Of a DNA stretch of 64,000 nucleotides, positions 46,279 through 58,809 are shown in pieces. The position numbers and the translations under genes were made by a program. How positions within the stretch are numbered: position 1 is the first letter of the stretch; every line of letters begins with the position of its first letter. The notes under the pieces are model-generated. The model was not told the DNA's origin and ran no database searches. It was given only the letters and a program-made list of their open reading frames with translations. The stretch is taken from positions 78,767,824 to 78,831,823 of the forward strand of contig NC_037092.1 of NCBI RefSeq assembly GCF_002994745.2, read 5' to 3'. Source of the stretch: Rosa chinensis. Taxonomy: Eukaryota; Streptophyta; Magnoliopsida; Rosales; Rosaceae.

Positions 46279-47185
46279 TTAGAGGTCCCTATATGCCTTG
46301 TATCGTGCAGCTAATTGGTTGCTTGCATTGCATTGCTTGAACCAATACTCACTTGATCCACATCGATGACACACGTCATTGTGATTGCCTCCCTTTAATT
46401 GAGGTGCATTATTTGCACTTGGTTGGCGTCCCCTAGAAGAATTGGAGCCATTACCACGGCCTTGGGTGGCTCCTCCACGTCCTGAAGCCCCACGGCCACT
46501 TCTCCCATGTTGCCATGTATTGCCACATGTCAGTCCTTCATTTTGACAATTACCTTCCTTTGTAGGGCGGTTGTATGGACCTACATGTCCGTTTTGTCCC
46601 TTAATTTTAGTGTTCCGCTCCTTGCACCCTCCTTTGGTTGCATTATTATAATTTGCCTCGTGAACGCTCTTAGTCCCAGCGGGCCTTGAATTATAATTCT
46701 TCACTAGGATATTATCATGTTTCTCAGCTACAAACATGACATTAATTAGCTGATGAAACCTCGTGATCTGTTCAGCATTGTACTCACCTCTGTATTGCTG
46801 TGATATCAAAATTACTAAGACAGGGAAGGTGGAGAGAGTTTTCTCAATTAGCTCTTGTTCTGTGACGGGCTGTCCACAGAACTCTAACATGGTTTTGAAG
46901 TGTAGAGCTTCTAAATTATATTCATAGACGAACTTGAAGTCTGCGAATCGTAGATTGCTCCATTGAACCTTCAAGTCGGAGTGATTTATCCATATGACGT
47001 CTCATCAAGATGAGGCAGTGGTGTTATTTGTAGCCGTAAGCTCAAATATGAGCTCAGGGTTTGGTGCCTGAATTATGGGTAGGATCCCTTTTGAAGTGAG
47101 ATGGTTCTCAACATCCGTGACCCAACTATGGTATTCCGAGCCAGTTGAATCAAGCATAGAAAAGTCGAGCTTCGATTTTGACATC
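46279..47185 (-). pseudogene. Copia gag
   Basis: Starts MSKSKLDFSMLDSTGSEYHS at 47185. After a stop near 47008 it continues as VQWSNLRFADFKFVYEYN and ends with a Gly/Arg/Ser-rich segment and a zinc knuckle CHRCGSSEYWFKQC. In that knuckle the usual His is replaced by Tyr, a further sign of decay. Confidence 0.85.
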
Positions 47186-47881
47186 CTGAAAATAAGAAGA
47201 AGAAATAGATTAGTTTCAGAGTCAATGCTTCCATGAAAACTAAAAAATAATAAGATTTCTGAGCTATGCTACCAAGAAATCGATTTCCAAGAATTTTTAG
47301 ATTAGACTGAAACAATGATGTTTATATGGTCATAAATCAATGCTTACGGACGCTCTTAGTCCGAAGTTTTACCAACGCTCTTAGTTCGTTTAGTGTGAAT
47401 CCCCACGATTCCACTTTTCAAAGAATCGAACCCATGTTATAAGAAAGGTGGGATGTAGAAGAAGGGAGGTTGAAAGTCCCCGAGAAAAGAAAAAAAATTT
47501 AAAGACAAAAAGTCGGAACTTTAATCTTAAATACTTACTTGTTTGAGTCGGGGCTTGAACACTTGTTTCTTGAGCTTTGGAGATGTTTTGGGGCTGCGAA
47601 ACGGGGCTAGGAAGGGTGGCCGAAGGCTGCATGAAGCTTGGCCGAGAGTTGCTGCTGCTTGTCTGAGATGTGGCTGGTTTGGTTGGCTGTTTGACTAGCC
47701 GAGAAGGCTGCAGGGGCAGCGAAGTCTCACGGGTGTGCTGCAGGACAGGCGGAGGTAGCGGCAGTTGAGGATGGCAGCGACGGTAGGGCTAGCATGGGCT
47801 AGGTGGAAGCAAAGTTCACGGCGGAGGGTTTTTTTTTTTTTTTTTTTCTAGTTTTTGTGGTTAGGGCTCGTGCTGATAACG

Positions 47882-48100
47882 TGTTTAAGAATGAGATAAT
47901 TGAGAGAGATTGTTGAGAGAATTGTGTGTTCCACTGTTGATAATAGGAGCCCTATATATAGGGATTACAAAGTGCATAAACTAATGATTCAAGGAAAACT
48001 ATTCCGAATAGGACTATGAATTTTAAAACCTTCTCTCCTATTACAATCATAGAACTAATCCTATTTTGATGAGGCGCACAAATGTCAATATTCTTCAACA
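47882..48100 (-). repeat. Copia 5' LTR
   Basis: 219-bp terminal repeat next to the TTATCAGCACGAGCC primer site on the minus strand. It is divergent from the partner at 29708-29928. Confidence 0.9.
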
Positions 48101-48498
48101 ATAAGTTATATTTTATTTGTCACTTTTCCAATATAGGATCTTTCCTCTCCAACACGCCCCCTCACGTGCAACCTAGCTCTATAGGTCTGCACGTGAAATT
48201 AATTAACAATCTAATTCCCACATTGAAAATTGAGACACAAGTCTCATATCAAACCACGTCGAAATTTTCCGGCGGCAAATATAACAAACCACATCAAAAT
48301 TTTCTGACGGCAATATAAGGAAGCCAAATTCGAGCACATGATAATTGGGGACCCGCTCTGATACTGTCTCAACTTAACCACCCGATAGGTGTTGGGTTTT
48401 AATCACAAAAGGTCTTGGTACAATTAGGTGAGATCTACCTACTTATAAGTTATATTTTATTTGTTACTTTTCTAATGTGAAATTTTTCCTCTCCAACA

Positions 48499-50600
48499 AT
48501 ATCAACCTAGCTACTAATTAAGCTGCCAGCAGTTGTACATTGCAGAGGGAACCCTTAATGAGATTACAGTTTTTGTTTATTAATGTCTTTCTCTAGAGAA
48601 CCCTATTGTACGTTTTGTTTGTGATTGCAGTAATCACGTACAGATGTAGTATAGATAATCCAATTTTCTGTAAGTGGGCTTTACATTTGTGAAAGAAGGA
48701 TATTTTAGCATTCATCGTTCTACATGTTTGAGTTATGTGGTTCGACACAAGCTAAAAATGGCAAGGGACGTGACCATTTATAACACATGCAGGCATAAGA
48801 GGTGGTTCATTTACTAATATAGTGAACAACAATCTACAGTCGTATGTTTGGAGTTGTGTGGCTCAATAATCTACAGATGTCAAAGAAGGAAGGACGCTGG
48901 TGGTTCATTATCACTAGTATTTAACTGAGAAATTTTGCGTTAAAAGTACTTAAAACCCCACACTTGGATGCATGCACTCAGGGTTGGTCCTGAGATTTCA
49001 TGAATCAGGATTTTATTATAAGTTCCACTCTAAGGATTTAATGGTGCAAATAGAGATTCACTGCTTTTGCTGTCGGCGTATTTGGATTTGTTTTCTGCAA
49101 AATTTTCACTTCTGTTGGTTGTTTGGATCATGAGCAGCAAATATTTATTACTCTTGTTTGCAACCTTTCATTATGGTTGAGTCGTATCCATTTCTGCTAG
49201 CTTTTGGACTTGCACCGCAAAATAAATAATGAAAAACTATATTATTTGTAAGAGATGTCTGAGGTTGGAGATATATATGAACAGATCTGTCCTATTATCC
49301 TAGACGCACATGGAAAGTGTTCATGCACCATTTTTCATCAATATCTTTGAACTTTGTAAAATTTTGTAATCTAGGAAGAATTGAAGTTGAGGAAGCATCT
49401 TAAGCCTTCGTTTTTGTCCCATGTCAAAACCTGACTCGCTTGGCTTCAATATTTTTATAGATACACATCTTGTTCTTGTCCTCTCCTGAAGAGAATATTT
49501 GAGTTGGGTTTGGGTCTTTTATTTAGATTAATTTATGGTAGAATGCAGGGAGCAATCTTCAATGCAGATTGCTCAATGATCCTGATTCTAAAACCATATT
49601 TTTCCAGATTGTCGTAGGATCTTGATTCTCAAAGCCTGCTTCATGCATTTTTACCTATAATAACATGCTTTAGTATTTGGTAAATCTATAGGATTTTGGA
49701 TTTTTCATTACAGCCCTTCTGTCTAATTATATTTTCATATTAACCGGCTCTTTAATGGAGAAAGAACTACACCAACACCACACATGGCTGAGCCTTAATT
49801 AGCTGAATAACAACAATAATAATACCCCACAGAAGGAATCTAGGAGAAGGGATTTGAACAATTTGAACCATACAATACAGACTTTTCTTTCTTTTTATGC
49901 CAAAATTTCAATGCTATTATTATTTTTGAGAAAATGTTGGGCGGGAACAGAATTTGTGGGGAGACTGGATTAGCCAAAACAGACAAGGGGGCATATGGAT
50001 ATGAATATCCTTTCTAATTAATTAGTTAGGAGTCTTTGAAAGTGCCCTTCACAAGGGCTTGTCTATGAGTTTCTTGGTAAGAGAATAGACCTCCCGATGC
50101 AGATTTTAAGGAACTGTTTTCTAGTAGGGGAAAATAAGAACATGGTATTGTTTCAGAGCCCACAATACAACCCTACATTAGCTTATATGGAGATGCATCA
50201 CAATCACCAAATCCAAACCCTACCATGTGTGCATTTCAAAGGAAAACTTTTGATATTTGGGACTAATTTTGATACTCATAGGTTGTGTGAGGGTCAAGTT
50301 TTACCTGAAGCCATTTCCATAGGAAATGATCAGATAAACCAATATTTGAAGTACTTTCAAACCATATCACATCAAGGAGATTAACCTCAACAAAAGAAAA
50401 AAACAAAAACAAAAAAACAATACCAGCAGTACGATTTCACTGACAGATCGAATAAATCAATTAAGTTATCTGCAATCCCTCACCATAATGGTGATTGGTG
50501 AATGATTTTGATTTTCACTTTCATCTTCCTGGTGGATTATAATTATCCCACATAAAACCTGGTACACACAAGAAATTAAGACCAAAAATGTTTCTAACTG
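48499..50600. other. Intergenic region, no gene recognised
   Basis: AT-rich sequence without a recognisable domain, RNA gene or terminal repeat. The open frame at 50097-50384 (plus) has no family features. Confidence 0.45.
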
Positions 50601-50609
50601 TTCATTTCC

Positions 50610-50890
50610 CATCAAATATTCAGAAATCGTCTGTTATTTTTCGACAAATGCTATGATAGATCTCAGATGACATCTTAAAGGCTGCAAGGTCTTCAATGAC
50701 TTCGAGAGACTCCGGCCGTGCTTCAGCCTCTTTCAAGTCTGTGTTGCAACCCAAACACGAATTGCAACTCTCGGACACTTGGGAGATGATTGTTGTAAAA
50801 ATGTTTTGTATCAGCTGATGACAACCTCCTTCTCAATGCTTCTGAGTTGTTCTGCTACCTGTTTTGTAGAGTCAAACATATACCTGCATA
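50610..50890 (-). pseudogene. Unidentified coding fragments
   Basis: The minus strand shows an acceptor-like GCAG followed by YMFDSTKQVAEQLRSIEKEV, a stop, then SCNSCLGCNTDLKEAEARPE and AAFKMSSEIYHSICRKITDD before a stop. The pieces look like exon remnants of a coiled-coil protein, but I do not recognise it. It lies just 3' of the duplicated PPR flank. Confidence 0.35.
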
Positions 50891-51129
50891 TCAACATTTA
50901 TTCGAATAAGCGTCAGAGCACAAGCATCGGAAAGCTCAAGGGATCAGAGTCTAGACAAAGCATTGTAGCAGGCAGAGAGGATACAGTTATGCACTACTTT
51001 TTTGGGTTATCTGACTCCAAAATCGTTTGGTTTCATATTAAATCTTTCCCCAATAGCTTTGCCATTAGCCCAGCCCAGTATGTCCCAAAGAAATCATGAT
51101 CCAGTCCTTGCTTTAGATGCCAGCATTTA

Positions 51130-52197
51130 GATGAAGAGAAAATTGGTTCAAAGCACAATATATACAAAAACAATTTCCGCCAACTAGTAGCCATGATTAT
51201 TCAAATAACTTGAAAACATCAGCAAGACTTCTGTTTTGAATCACTGTTCAGATCCTTTCTTTGAATAACTAAAATTTGTTATTCTTTTATTGATTGTTTC
51301 CTTTGATTCAGGGAACAACAAGGTCTAATACTTCATTTTGCTTGTGTGGATCCTTTTTCAATGGGAACTTGATGAATACAAGAAGTATACTAGTATAGCA
51401 TATGCAGACTAGTTACAGGTTAAGAACTTACTCAATGCCTCACTGCCAACCATGTAGACTAGATTGAACCTCCTGCTGTTAGGTAAGTGGAAGTAGATAT
51501 TTACGATTAAAGATGGAATTTTATTACATTACCAGATTCATACAAGGCCCAAAATGATATTTGAAGATGCCTCTAAAAGGTCTCTATACAATTCCTAAGA
51601 ACCCTTCCTGTGCCTGTCAGGTTCTAGTTGACCAATCAAGCAACCTTACAGGTTGAGTTCCAAGAGTTACCTTAAGCCAACTAGTTCAAACTTCTGAATC
51701 TACACAAATACATACCATTTTAATTTGTAAGCAATTATGAACAGAAAAACTGCATCATATACGCAAACAAACTAAGTCAGCAGAAAACAGAGAAGCTGCT
51801 TTACAGCCTTCTTAAAACAGTAACAAGCAAGAAAAAAAGGCAGCTAGCTACCATGGCACGCCAAAAGACTCAAATGGAAATCATTATTTAAAGCCCCAAA
51901 TAAGTGCAAGGTACAAGCTTGCTCTTCTGAAAAGCATATACTTAACTGCACAGTGGCAGCCTTGATTTAAGACCATTAAAAGAAATCTAAGGTCATAACT
52001 CATAACTGTAGTTGCAAACTATGGCCAAGACCAATAATAAACTAAGCAAGTGGAAGGAGCAAATACTACTCTAGTATCACAGAGAGTCTAAATAATTCTG
52101 AATCTAATTAATGAAATAAAAAACAGCAACTGAAATTAAAAACTTTGGAGCAGTGAAGAAATTGACATACCTGAGCATAATAGAGTTCAAATCAACT
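51130..52197. repeat. PPR 3' flank, block copy 1
   Basis: The sequence from gttcaaagcacaatat near 51145 to the PPR stop is repeated at 58350-58480 plus 59343-60267, and in part at 55190-55590. These repeats show that the PPR genes spread as blocks together with about 1 kb of 3' flank. Confidence 0.85.
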
Positions 52198-53946
52198 TTA
52201 TCGTGAATCTTTTAACAGCTGCAACAAAGCCGGATCTACTATATCCTTCGACAATAAATCAACAATCAATTCCATTGTTGACGCATCTGCAGAGAGACCC
52301 CTCTCAAGCATTTCTTGAATTAGTTTCATAGCCCATGATGTCTCACAGTTATTTAACAACCCTCGGATAATGGTGTTATAGGTCCAACCATCTGGAGAAC
52401 ATCCTTCCCCTCCCATTTCTCTCAGCAGCTTTTCTGCTTCAATTATTAAGCCATGATGACAAAGGCCCTGAATCATTATAGTGTATGTTCTCACATCAGG
52501 CCGAACTCCTTTTGATGACAAACCACAGAAAAAATCTCTTGCGGATTCAATTTTTCCAGCTTTGCACAAACCTTCAATAACAAGATTGTAAACTACAATA
52601 TTAAGTTCTACTTTGTTGGCTTCCATCTCTTTAAGCAATTCTATTGCCATAGAGAGTTGCTGATTGTTACACAAGCCATCAATTAAAACAGCGTAAGTTT
52701 GAACATTTGGAAGCTGGCCACAACCTAGCATCTCAGAGAACAACTTTTCTGCTTCTTGTAGTCTCCCCGCTTTGCAAAGACCATCAATAAGAGTGGTATA
52801 AGTAATGGTATTGGGAACAAGTTCCATACGAGGCATTTCCTTGAAAATCTTGTAAGCCTTATCGAGCTTTTTACCCTTGCAATATCCATTTATCAATATG
52901 CTACAACTCCGAACATTAACCATGGAGCCCCTGCTAATCATAAGGTCAAAAACTAGTCTTGCCTCGTGCATTTCTCCTCGCAAACAGTAACCGTCCATAA
53001 GTGAGTTGTACGTAACGACATTAGGTTCTATATGTCTTTGAATCATCATTTGAACCACACTTTTGGCTTCCACAACCATCCCTTCCTTACAAAATGCATC
53101 AACCAAGACATTGAAAGTGAGGAGATCCGGAAAGATACCTTTACTCACCATTTCATCCAACAGCCTTGTAGCTTGTTTCCACTGGCCTAGTTTGCAGACT
53201 CCGTCAATCAAAGTGTTGTAAGTAACGACGTTTGGAGCAATACCTCTACTAATCATTTCTGAGAAGAAGTTCATTGCTTCATCGATTTGTGTATCCTTGC
53301 AAAGACTGTCGATGATGGTGCTATAGGAAACTACGTTAGGCTCGCATCCTGTTTCTTCCATCTTCCGAAGTAAAGCAATGGCAGCACTGTTGTCACCCCT
53401 CATGCAAAGTCCCTTTATTAGTGTGCTGAAAGTAATAACATCGGGCTTACAGTGACCTCCCTCCACCATTTGTCTGAAAATTCGTGCAGCCTCAGGCACT
53501 TGATTGTGGAGAACAAAGCCGTGGATCAGAGTGTTGAAGGTCAAGACGTCTGGTTGAAGACCCAATTTGAAGAAGTGGGCCAAGACAGATAAGCTACACC
53601 CCATTTGATTCAAATGACAATAGCAATTGGCAAGAATAGAGAGAGTATAAATATCAGGAGCAATTCCGATGAGACCCATCTGTCTATTCAAAGAGATTAC
53701 TTCAGAATAGTGTTTCAATTTGACAAGTTGACCCAATATCTGACTGAAACGGACAACAGAAGGCAGAGGACGGGAGTGAAGCATTTCATGGAACGCCTTC
53801 AAGGCATCCTCAACTTTGGGTCGATTTCCTAGATGGGTTTGTCTCGAATGAAACAAAGCCATGAAATTGTTGACGAGGGGAACAGCAAGAGAAGAAAGCA
53901 TACCTCTCGAGCTGCGGCTGAACATCATCATCTTCACATTCAACAA
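52198..53946 (-). CDS. P-class PPR protein, restorer-of-fertility-like
   Basis: Intronless frame of 582 codons. The N-terminus (MLNVKMMMFSRSSRGMLSSL) is basic and Ser-rich, suggesting mitochondrial import. It is followed by LPSVVRFSQILGQLVKLKHY, typical of the RFL clade, and then about thirteen 35-residue PPR units from residue ~95 to 560. Examples are DVLTFNTLIHGFVLHNQVPE, NVVTYNTLIDGVCKLGQWKQ and NTITYTTLIDGLCKAGRLQE. The clade binds specific organellar RNAs and includes genes that silence cytoplasmic-male-sterility transcripts. Repeat residues 5 and 35 vary along the array. A nearby ATG at codon 6 is an alternative start. It is the only intact member of the cluster seen here. The RNA target is unknown. 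Confidence 0.9.
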   Translation of the reverse strand: MLNVKMMMFSRSSRGMLSSLAVPLVNNFMALFHSRQTHLGNRPKVEDALKAFHEMLHSRPLPSVVRFSQILGQLVKLKHYSEVISLNRQMGLIGIAPDIYTLSILANCYCHLNQMGCSLSVLAHFFKLGLQPDVLTFNTLIHGFVLHNQVPEAARIFRQMVEGGHCKPDVITFSTLIKGLCMRGDNSAAIALLRKMEETGCEPNVVSYSTIIDSLCKDTQIDEAMNFFSEMISRGIAPNVVTYNTLIDGVCKLGQWKQATRLLDEMVSKGIFPDLLTFNVLVDAFCKEGMVVEAKSVVQMMIQRHIEPNVVTYNSLMDGYCLRGEMHEARLVFDLMISRGSMVNVRSCSILINGYCKGKKLDKAYKIFKEMPRMELVPNTITYTTLIDGLCKAGRLQEAEKLFSEMLGCGQLPNVQTYAVLIDGLCNNQQLSMAIELLKEMEANKVELNIVVYNLVIEGLCKAGKIESARDFFCGLSSKGVRPDVRTYTIMIQGLCHHGLIIEAEKLLREMGGEGCSPDGWTYNTIIRGLLNNCETSWAMKLIQEMLERGLSADASTMELIVDLLSKDIVDPALLQLLKDSR

Positions 53947-54059
53947 TTACTTTGCGTTTCTGCTCTCAACAATTACTTTCCTTCTCATATTTTAGTTCTA
54001 TATACCAATTTTGCTCACATGAAATACATTTTGGCAATTTTTCTTTTCTGAAACTCTGT

Positions 54060-55185
54060 TTAGTTTTTTATTTTTATTTATTTTTTATTAATGAGAAAAC
54101 ACAATAAACATGGATAGTCTGTTCACAAATGAAATGAGGATTTGTTTAAATCTCAAGTTAATGGATGTTGGTTGTTGATGCAATGTGAAGTTCTGGGTCA
54201 CAGTTTTTCTATTGTTCTCGGGACATATATTTTACTCTTTTAAGTGGAGATATGGTGCCGAATTTTGAGTCTTTAGATTTTTGGACAAGTAAGGTATGGG
54301 ATCATGTATATGATTTTCTAGGTCTAGACAAATGAATTGATATAACTAGATGATAAAGAAATTTCGTCAAATTTTATCAAAGTAGAGATTTAATGCTCAC
54401 ATTTTGATGCTTTGTCATCAAATGATACGGTCTTATTATGTGCATTGGAAACTATTTTGAAGGAATGATGCAATTTATTGAGTGATTTAAATGGACATGA
54501 GGATTTAGAAAGTACATATGCAGGTCATTGTGTTAAAATGGTGCACACTTGTGGCTTGAGATTATCTGAATATAAAAAACATATACTTGAAAATAATATC
54601 AGTAACTTGATATTTAGGCTCTTTACCATATAAGACCAACTAATTTTTTTGAATTTTGTGGTACAGGCAATACGCTCCCTCGATGTGCAAAATGACCCAT
54701 ATAACTTAATTTTTTTGCTTAACATTACTTGTAAAGTCCTTGTTGACCCCTCTAACTCTTATTATTATCTTTCGATAGAAAATCAAGTTAATCCCCACGC
54801 CCATATTGTTATTTATTATAATATTGCGCATCAAGGGAGCATAACACTTGTAATCCGAGTCCGAACGCTATCATAAGCTTTACAAAGATCCATATAGAAG
54901 ACATCCTGAACAAAATCAGGAGTCTCATCTAATAGAAAGTCAACAACATGACCCAAACTAGAAAATGAGCTAATCTGTCTGCCACACTATTTACTTCTCT
55001 AAAATATGTCAAATCACAATAACATCAAAACATGCATATCATCTTTACAATCATCAATATTCTGACTAACCTTAGAAAATCTTCCACTTGTTGGTTCAAA
55101 GCATTTATCAGAACAGAGGAATCACCTTCAACTTCTACCTCCTTCCACCCTTGATAAATGGCTAGCAACAAGCCTGCTCTGCAGG
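54060..55185. other. 5' flank of the PPR gene and spacer
   Basis: 54190-54235 (tcacagtttttctattgttc, cgggacatatatttta) is repeated upstream of the next PPR copy at about 62230-62276. The rest is AT-rich without a recognised gene. Confidence 0.5.
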
Positions 55186-55189
55186 CCTC

Positions 55190-55590
55190 TAATACCTCAT
55201 TTTCCTTGTGTGGATCTTATTTCAATGGGAACTCGATGAATAAAGAAAAATAGCATATGCAGACTAGTAACAGGTTAACTGGTTAAGAATGTACTCAATA
55301 CCTCACCGTCAACTATGTAGATTAGGATTGAACCTTCTGCTGTTGGATAAGTGGAAGTAGATATATATGATTAAAGAGGGAAGTTTTATTACATTTCCAG
55401 ATTCATACAAGACCCAAAATGATATTTGAATATGCCTCTAAAAGGTCTCCTAAAAACTCTTCCCGTGCCTGTCAGGTTCTAGTTTACCAATCAAGCAACC
55501 TTACAGGTTAGAGTTCCACGAGTTAGCTTCAGCCAACTTGTTCAAACTTCTGAATCTACCGAAATACATACCATAAATAACCTGAAACTT
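55190..55590. repeat. PPR 3' flank, partial block copy
   Basis: Matches 51320-51730 and 59380-59790 (tttcaatgggaactcgatga, agcatatgcagactagtaac). It is not followed by a PPR frame. Instead the sequence turns into a receptor-kinase pseudogene, so this block is a deletion product. Confidence 0.75.
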
Positions 55591-55845
55591 GTAAGCCGTG
55601 TCCTACTCGGCTAGAACAGATTCTCATGAACAATGTATCACCAGATTAATGAAATTTGCCTTCAAAGAAATATCCAATACAATCTCATACAAATCACCAG
55701 ACCAAACTCTCATAATTTTGTGATACCGTCAGTAAAATGATTGAAACCATTTGCTACAAATACGTACTACGTTCCGACAACCCTATTGGTATTTACTTTA
55801 GTTTGATTCATCTCGAAAATCTTTGATATTCAAAAGTCGGAAATT

Positions 55846-56530
55846 TTGGGACTCATTTCTCCATCCAACAAAACATTACTAGCTTTTAGATCCCTGTGGA
55901 TGATTTTGAATCTGGACTCTCGAGTGCTTGTGGATAAAAAATACGTACCCCTTCAGCAATACCTTTTACAATTTGAAAGCGTTTACTCCAATCCAATTTT
56001 GTATTTACAGATGTATCTGATTGGACAAACGATTAAGAAAGACTTTCTCAACTAAATCACGAGTATGATCAAAGAATTAATCTTAGAAGTATTGAGAAAA
56101 CACCAAACAAAAATTTGTCCAAACTTGGATTCGGCATGTACTCTAAGATCAATATCAATTCCTCCTCTTCAATGCAGCAACCGAAGAGCCTGATAAGATT
56201 CGTATGTTGAAGCTTGGCTATAAGCTTTAAATCATTCATGAACTAACTACTTATATCCTTGTCCGGACTAATTTGACAGTCTCTTCATGGCTACTTGATT
56301 TTCAGGCAAAATCCCCTATTAAAGAAAGGTAATCTGAGACAAAGAGAATAACTTCTTACGAATCTGAGGGAACTACTAGAATCATGAAGAGCAGTAGTGT
56401 GGAAGTGTTGCAGCTTATAAACAGGGCCAAACCTTCCCTCTCCTAGTTTCTTAGCTTCATAGAAATTGTTGGTAGCAGCTAATAGACTCCTTAAAGTATA
56501 GACTGGTAGGTTTTGTTTCATTCTGCCCAC
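55846..56530 (-). pseudogene. Receptor-like kinase pseudogene
   Basis: Kinase subdomains appear in order on the minus strand: TLRSLLAATNNFYEAKKLGE with GRFGPVYK (glycine loop, near 56440-56520); VAMKRLS (subdomain II lysine, near 56268-56290); [20 protein letters not shown] (near 56170-56245); and [19 protein letters not shown] (catalytic loop, near 55850-55905). The pieces are separated by frameshifts and stops, for example in place of LDWSKRF. The style matches CRK/SRK-type receptor kinases of the DUF26 or S-domain group. Extracellular and C-terminal parts were not found. The frame upstream (56642-56827) is unrecognised. Confidence 0.85.
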
Positions 56531-56829
56531 CTCCAGCACTATCATTCCTCGTAATCTCACTATAAATGGATTACCAAGGTTCTTTCTGCACCTCACCACA
56601 GGATGAATATCTTTGTAGAATACAACCAACACAAAAATCATTTACTCATCCGGCTCCCTACCGATACTTTCCAGTTCCTGTTCGATTATTAACCGGCATT
56701 CTTTAACTTGTATAAAGCATATGTTACTTGCTGAGAAAGTGCCAAGTAGATCATAACTAATTATCTGAGAAATAAAATTACATGCTTGAGAGGGATGCTC
56801 TGTATCTACGTGAGCCTCCCTTACCAACT

Positions 56830-58345
56830 TACATGACAGATATCACGATATGGCAATAGCAAAACGACATTCAGGTGCACTACCAAAGAGAATATTAAAA
56901 CATCATCGAGGTTTAATATGTACTACTACCTGTAAGATAAAGATCTCCATACACACTGTAAAATAATCAATGAGCTTCTTTCCTAATAAGAATATGCATA
57001 TACATAAATCTTACTGATTAGGGGAGCACCATATAACTAGCTATTATCAATCTAGCTAGAATTAGTCAATAGCAATGGAACTTCCAAGTTATAAGGATAA
57101 GGATATGACATTGCTACAATGCTATTTGATTTAGGAAATGACGATACTAAAAGATAGGTAATGTAAATAGTACATCCAAGGTTTTCATACTACGAAAATG
57201 ATCTGTTTCAAATGTTCAAATCAACTTTATCATGAATCTTTTAACAGCGGGAACAAAGCTGGATTACAGAAACCAATCCAATCACATGACCAAGTTTTGT
57301 TCAGTGTCTGTTTATCAACTAGACATCAGCCTCACGGTATAATAAGAAACAAAAAGAGCTCAATTACAATCTAATTAGTACAACAATTATACTTTTGGTT
57401 GGTAGCCCATCTTAAAAAATGAATAGTTACAAGCACATGCCACCATGGATATCAGCATTCAGTACCTATCACCATTGCAGGGGTGCTACAACTCTTCTGA
57501 TGAAGTCCAACTCTAGTATCTTGGAACCTGCAGGTGATGTGCACAATGGTTCAATTACATCAATTTCAAGTCCGAGGTAAAGATCATAACAAGAACCAAA
57601 TATTTCAAGTGAACTATGAGCAATGTAGACATTACTGGAGCTCTAATAGAGAGAAGGAAAGTTGTTACAACCAACCATTATGATGCTATTACCCATAAAA
57701 CAGAGTAAAGCAGAATATATGCCGTCCATTATTTTGGACATTTTCACCTAAAAGTTCAAAGGAAACAATCTCCACTAATAGTACATCGCTAAAGCTTCTC
57801 TGTACTTTACCCAAGTTCTATATTTCAACTACATCTATCCCTGCTCACCCTCTAGTCTGCAAAAACTTGGGTTGACAAAACTGAGTGATAGCTGCTAATG
57901 GTAATTTTAATTGGGAGTTAACAATCAGAATTAGAATATTTCCTCTTTTTGGCGTCTCAAGTGTCCTAAATCTTGCGGCATCCATTGAATTAGAATAGAA
58001 GCCAATAGATGACATGAACTGGTTAAAATTGACTAAATGCATGTTGGAGATGATAGGGCAGTATAAGGCAAAACTGATTGTGATGCACTTACCACTCATG
58101 TTTTGCAGTTATGAGTCATAAATGACAGATCAAAATTATTTTTGACCAATATATTTTGATCCCAAAGGACATGCTTATTACCCCATGATGCAACCCACTT
58201 TCTGAACTCAATAGATGACACAGATTGGGATTTATGTATAGCTCAACAAAGAAAATGCAAAACCTTGCCACTAAAAACAAAGAAAATAAAGGATGCTAAA
58301 TGTGAGAATGACAATGAACAGCCAGTTCCCGTATCATTTAGGTGA
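56830..58345. other. Spacer with a PPR tail relic
   Basis: AT-rich, with no gene apart from the relic of a PPR 3' end at 57215-57265. Confidence 0.45.
57215..57265 (-). pseudogene. Relic of a PPR gene 3' end
   Basis: caaatcaactttatcatgaa then tcttttaacagcgggaacaa closely follows the stop-codon region of the other PPR copies (52190-52240, 60260-60310). It covers only the last dozen codons and start of the 3' flank. It shows that another PPR copy once stood here. Confidence 0.7.
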
Positions 58346-58472
58346 AGCGAAAATTGAAGCAAATCACAATGTATGCAAAAACAATGACTGCCAACAAGTA
58401 GCCATGATTGTTCAAATCACTTGAAAACACCAGCAAGACTACTGTATTGAATCACTGTTCAACTCCTCTCTT

Positions 58473-58496
58473 TGAGAGAGAGAGAGAGAGAAAAAA
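58473..58496. repeat. (GA)n microsatellite
   Basis: Short GA run at the edge of the sequence that interrupts the PPR 3' flank between 58480 and 59343. Confidence 0.8.
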
Positions 58497-58809
58497 AACA
58501 AATTGTGACGTTGCAACCGGTGGGCATAGCGTATACAAGTCATGAACCGCATCCCTCATCTCCTGAATTGCTCGAGTTACAAAAAGGACCATGGATTGCC
58601 CAAGAAATATTAAAAAGTGCAGAAATAACTCTGGTACATCAGAAAAGGAGCTTTAGAAACAACAGAGCGAACATGAAGGCATACATAATATGACTACCAA
58701 TAACAAAGGGATTGTTCCAGCAAAACGCTGCACAGGGAATTATTACATTTTCCTAAAAGCACAGACAAAGGAGAACAGAAGGGTTGGCTGAAGTAATTGC
58801 CAACTGTAG

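Larger units (their letters stand above)
29708..48100 (-). mobile_element. Ty1/copia retrotransposon, decayed, interrupted by a gypsy element
   Basis: LTRs of about 220 bp (29708-29928 and 47882-48100) begin tgtttaagaatgag and end ttcttcaaca on the plus strand. The 5-bp duplication ataag flanks them (29703-29707 and 48101-48105). The polypurine tract ACAAGGGGGAG lies next to the left LTR and a TTATCAGCACGAGCC primer site lies next to the right LTR, so the element reads on the minus strand. The two LTRs differ at many positions, and the coding region has stops and frameshifts. It is an old insertion that later received the gypsy element. Confidence 0.93.
29623..48498 (-). mobile_element. TRIM-like miniature LTR element, host of the nested stack
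   Basis: Two direct repeats of about 134 bp share (t)caacttaaccacccgatagg ... ctttcctctccaaca. The left one (29623-29707 plus 48106-48154) is split by the copia element; the right one is 48365-48498. Read on the minus strand, the right repeat is followed by GTATCAGAGCGGG, matching the usual initiator-tRNA-Met primer site. The left repeat is preceded by a GAGGGGGCG purine tract. The internal part is only about 210 bp and non-coding, as in TRIMs. The outer left boundary is mutated (TA instead of TG) and no target duplication is evident. Confidence 0.7.
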
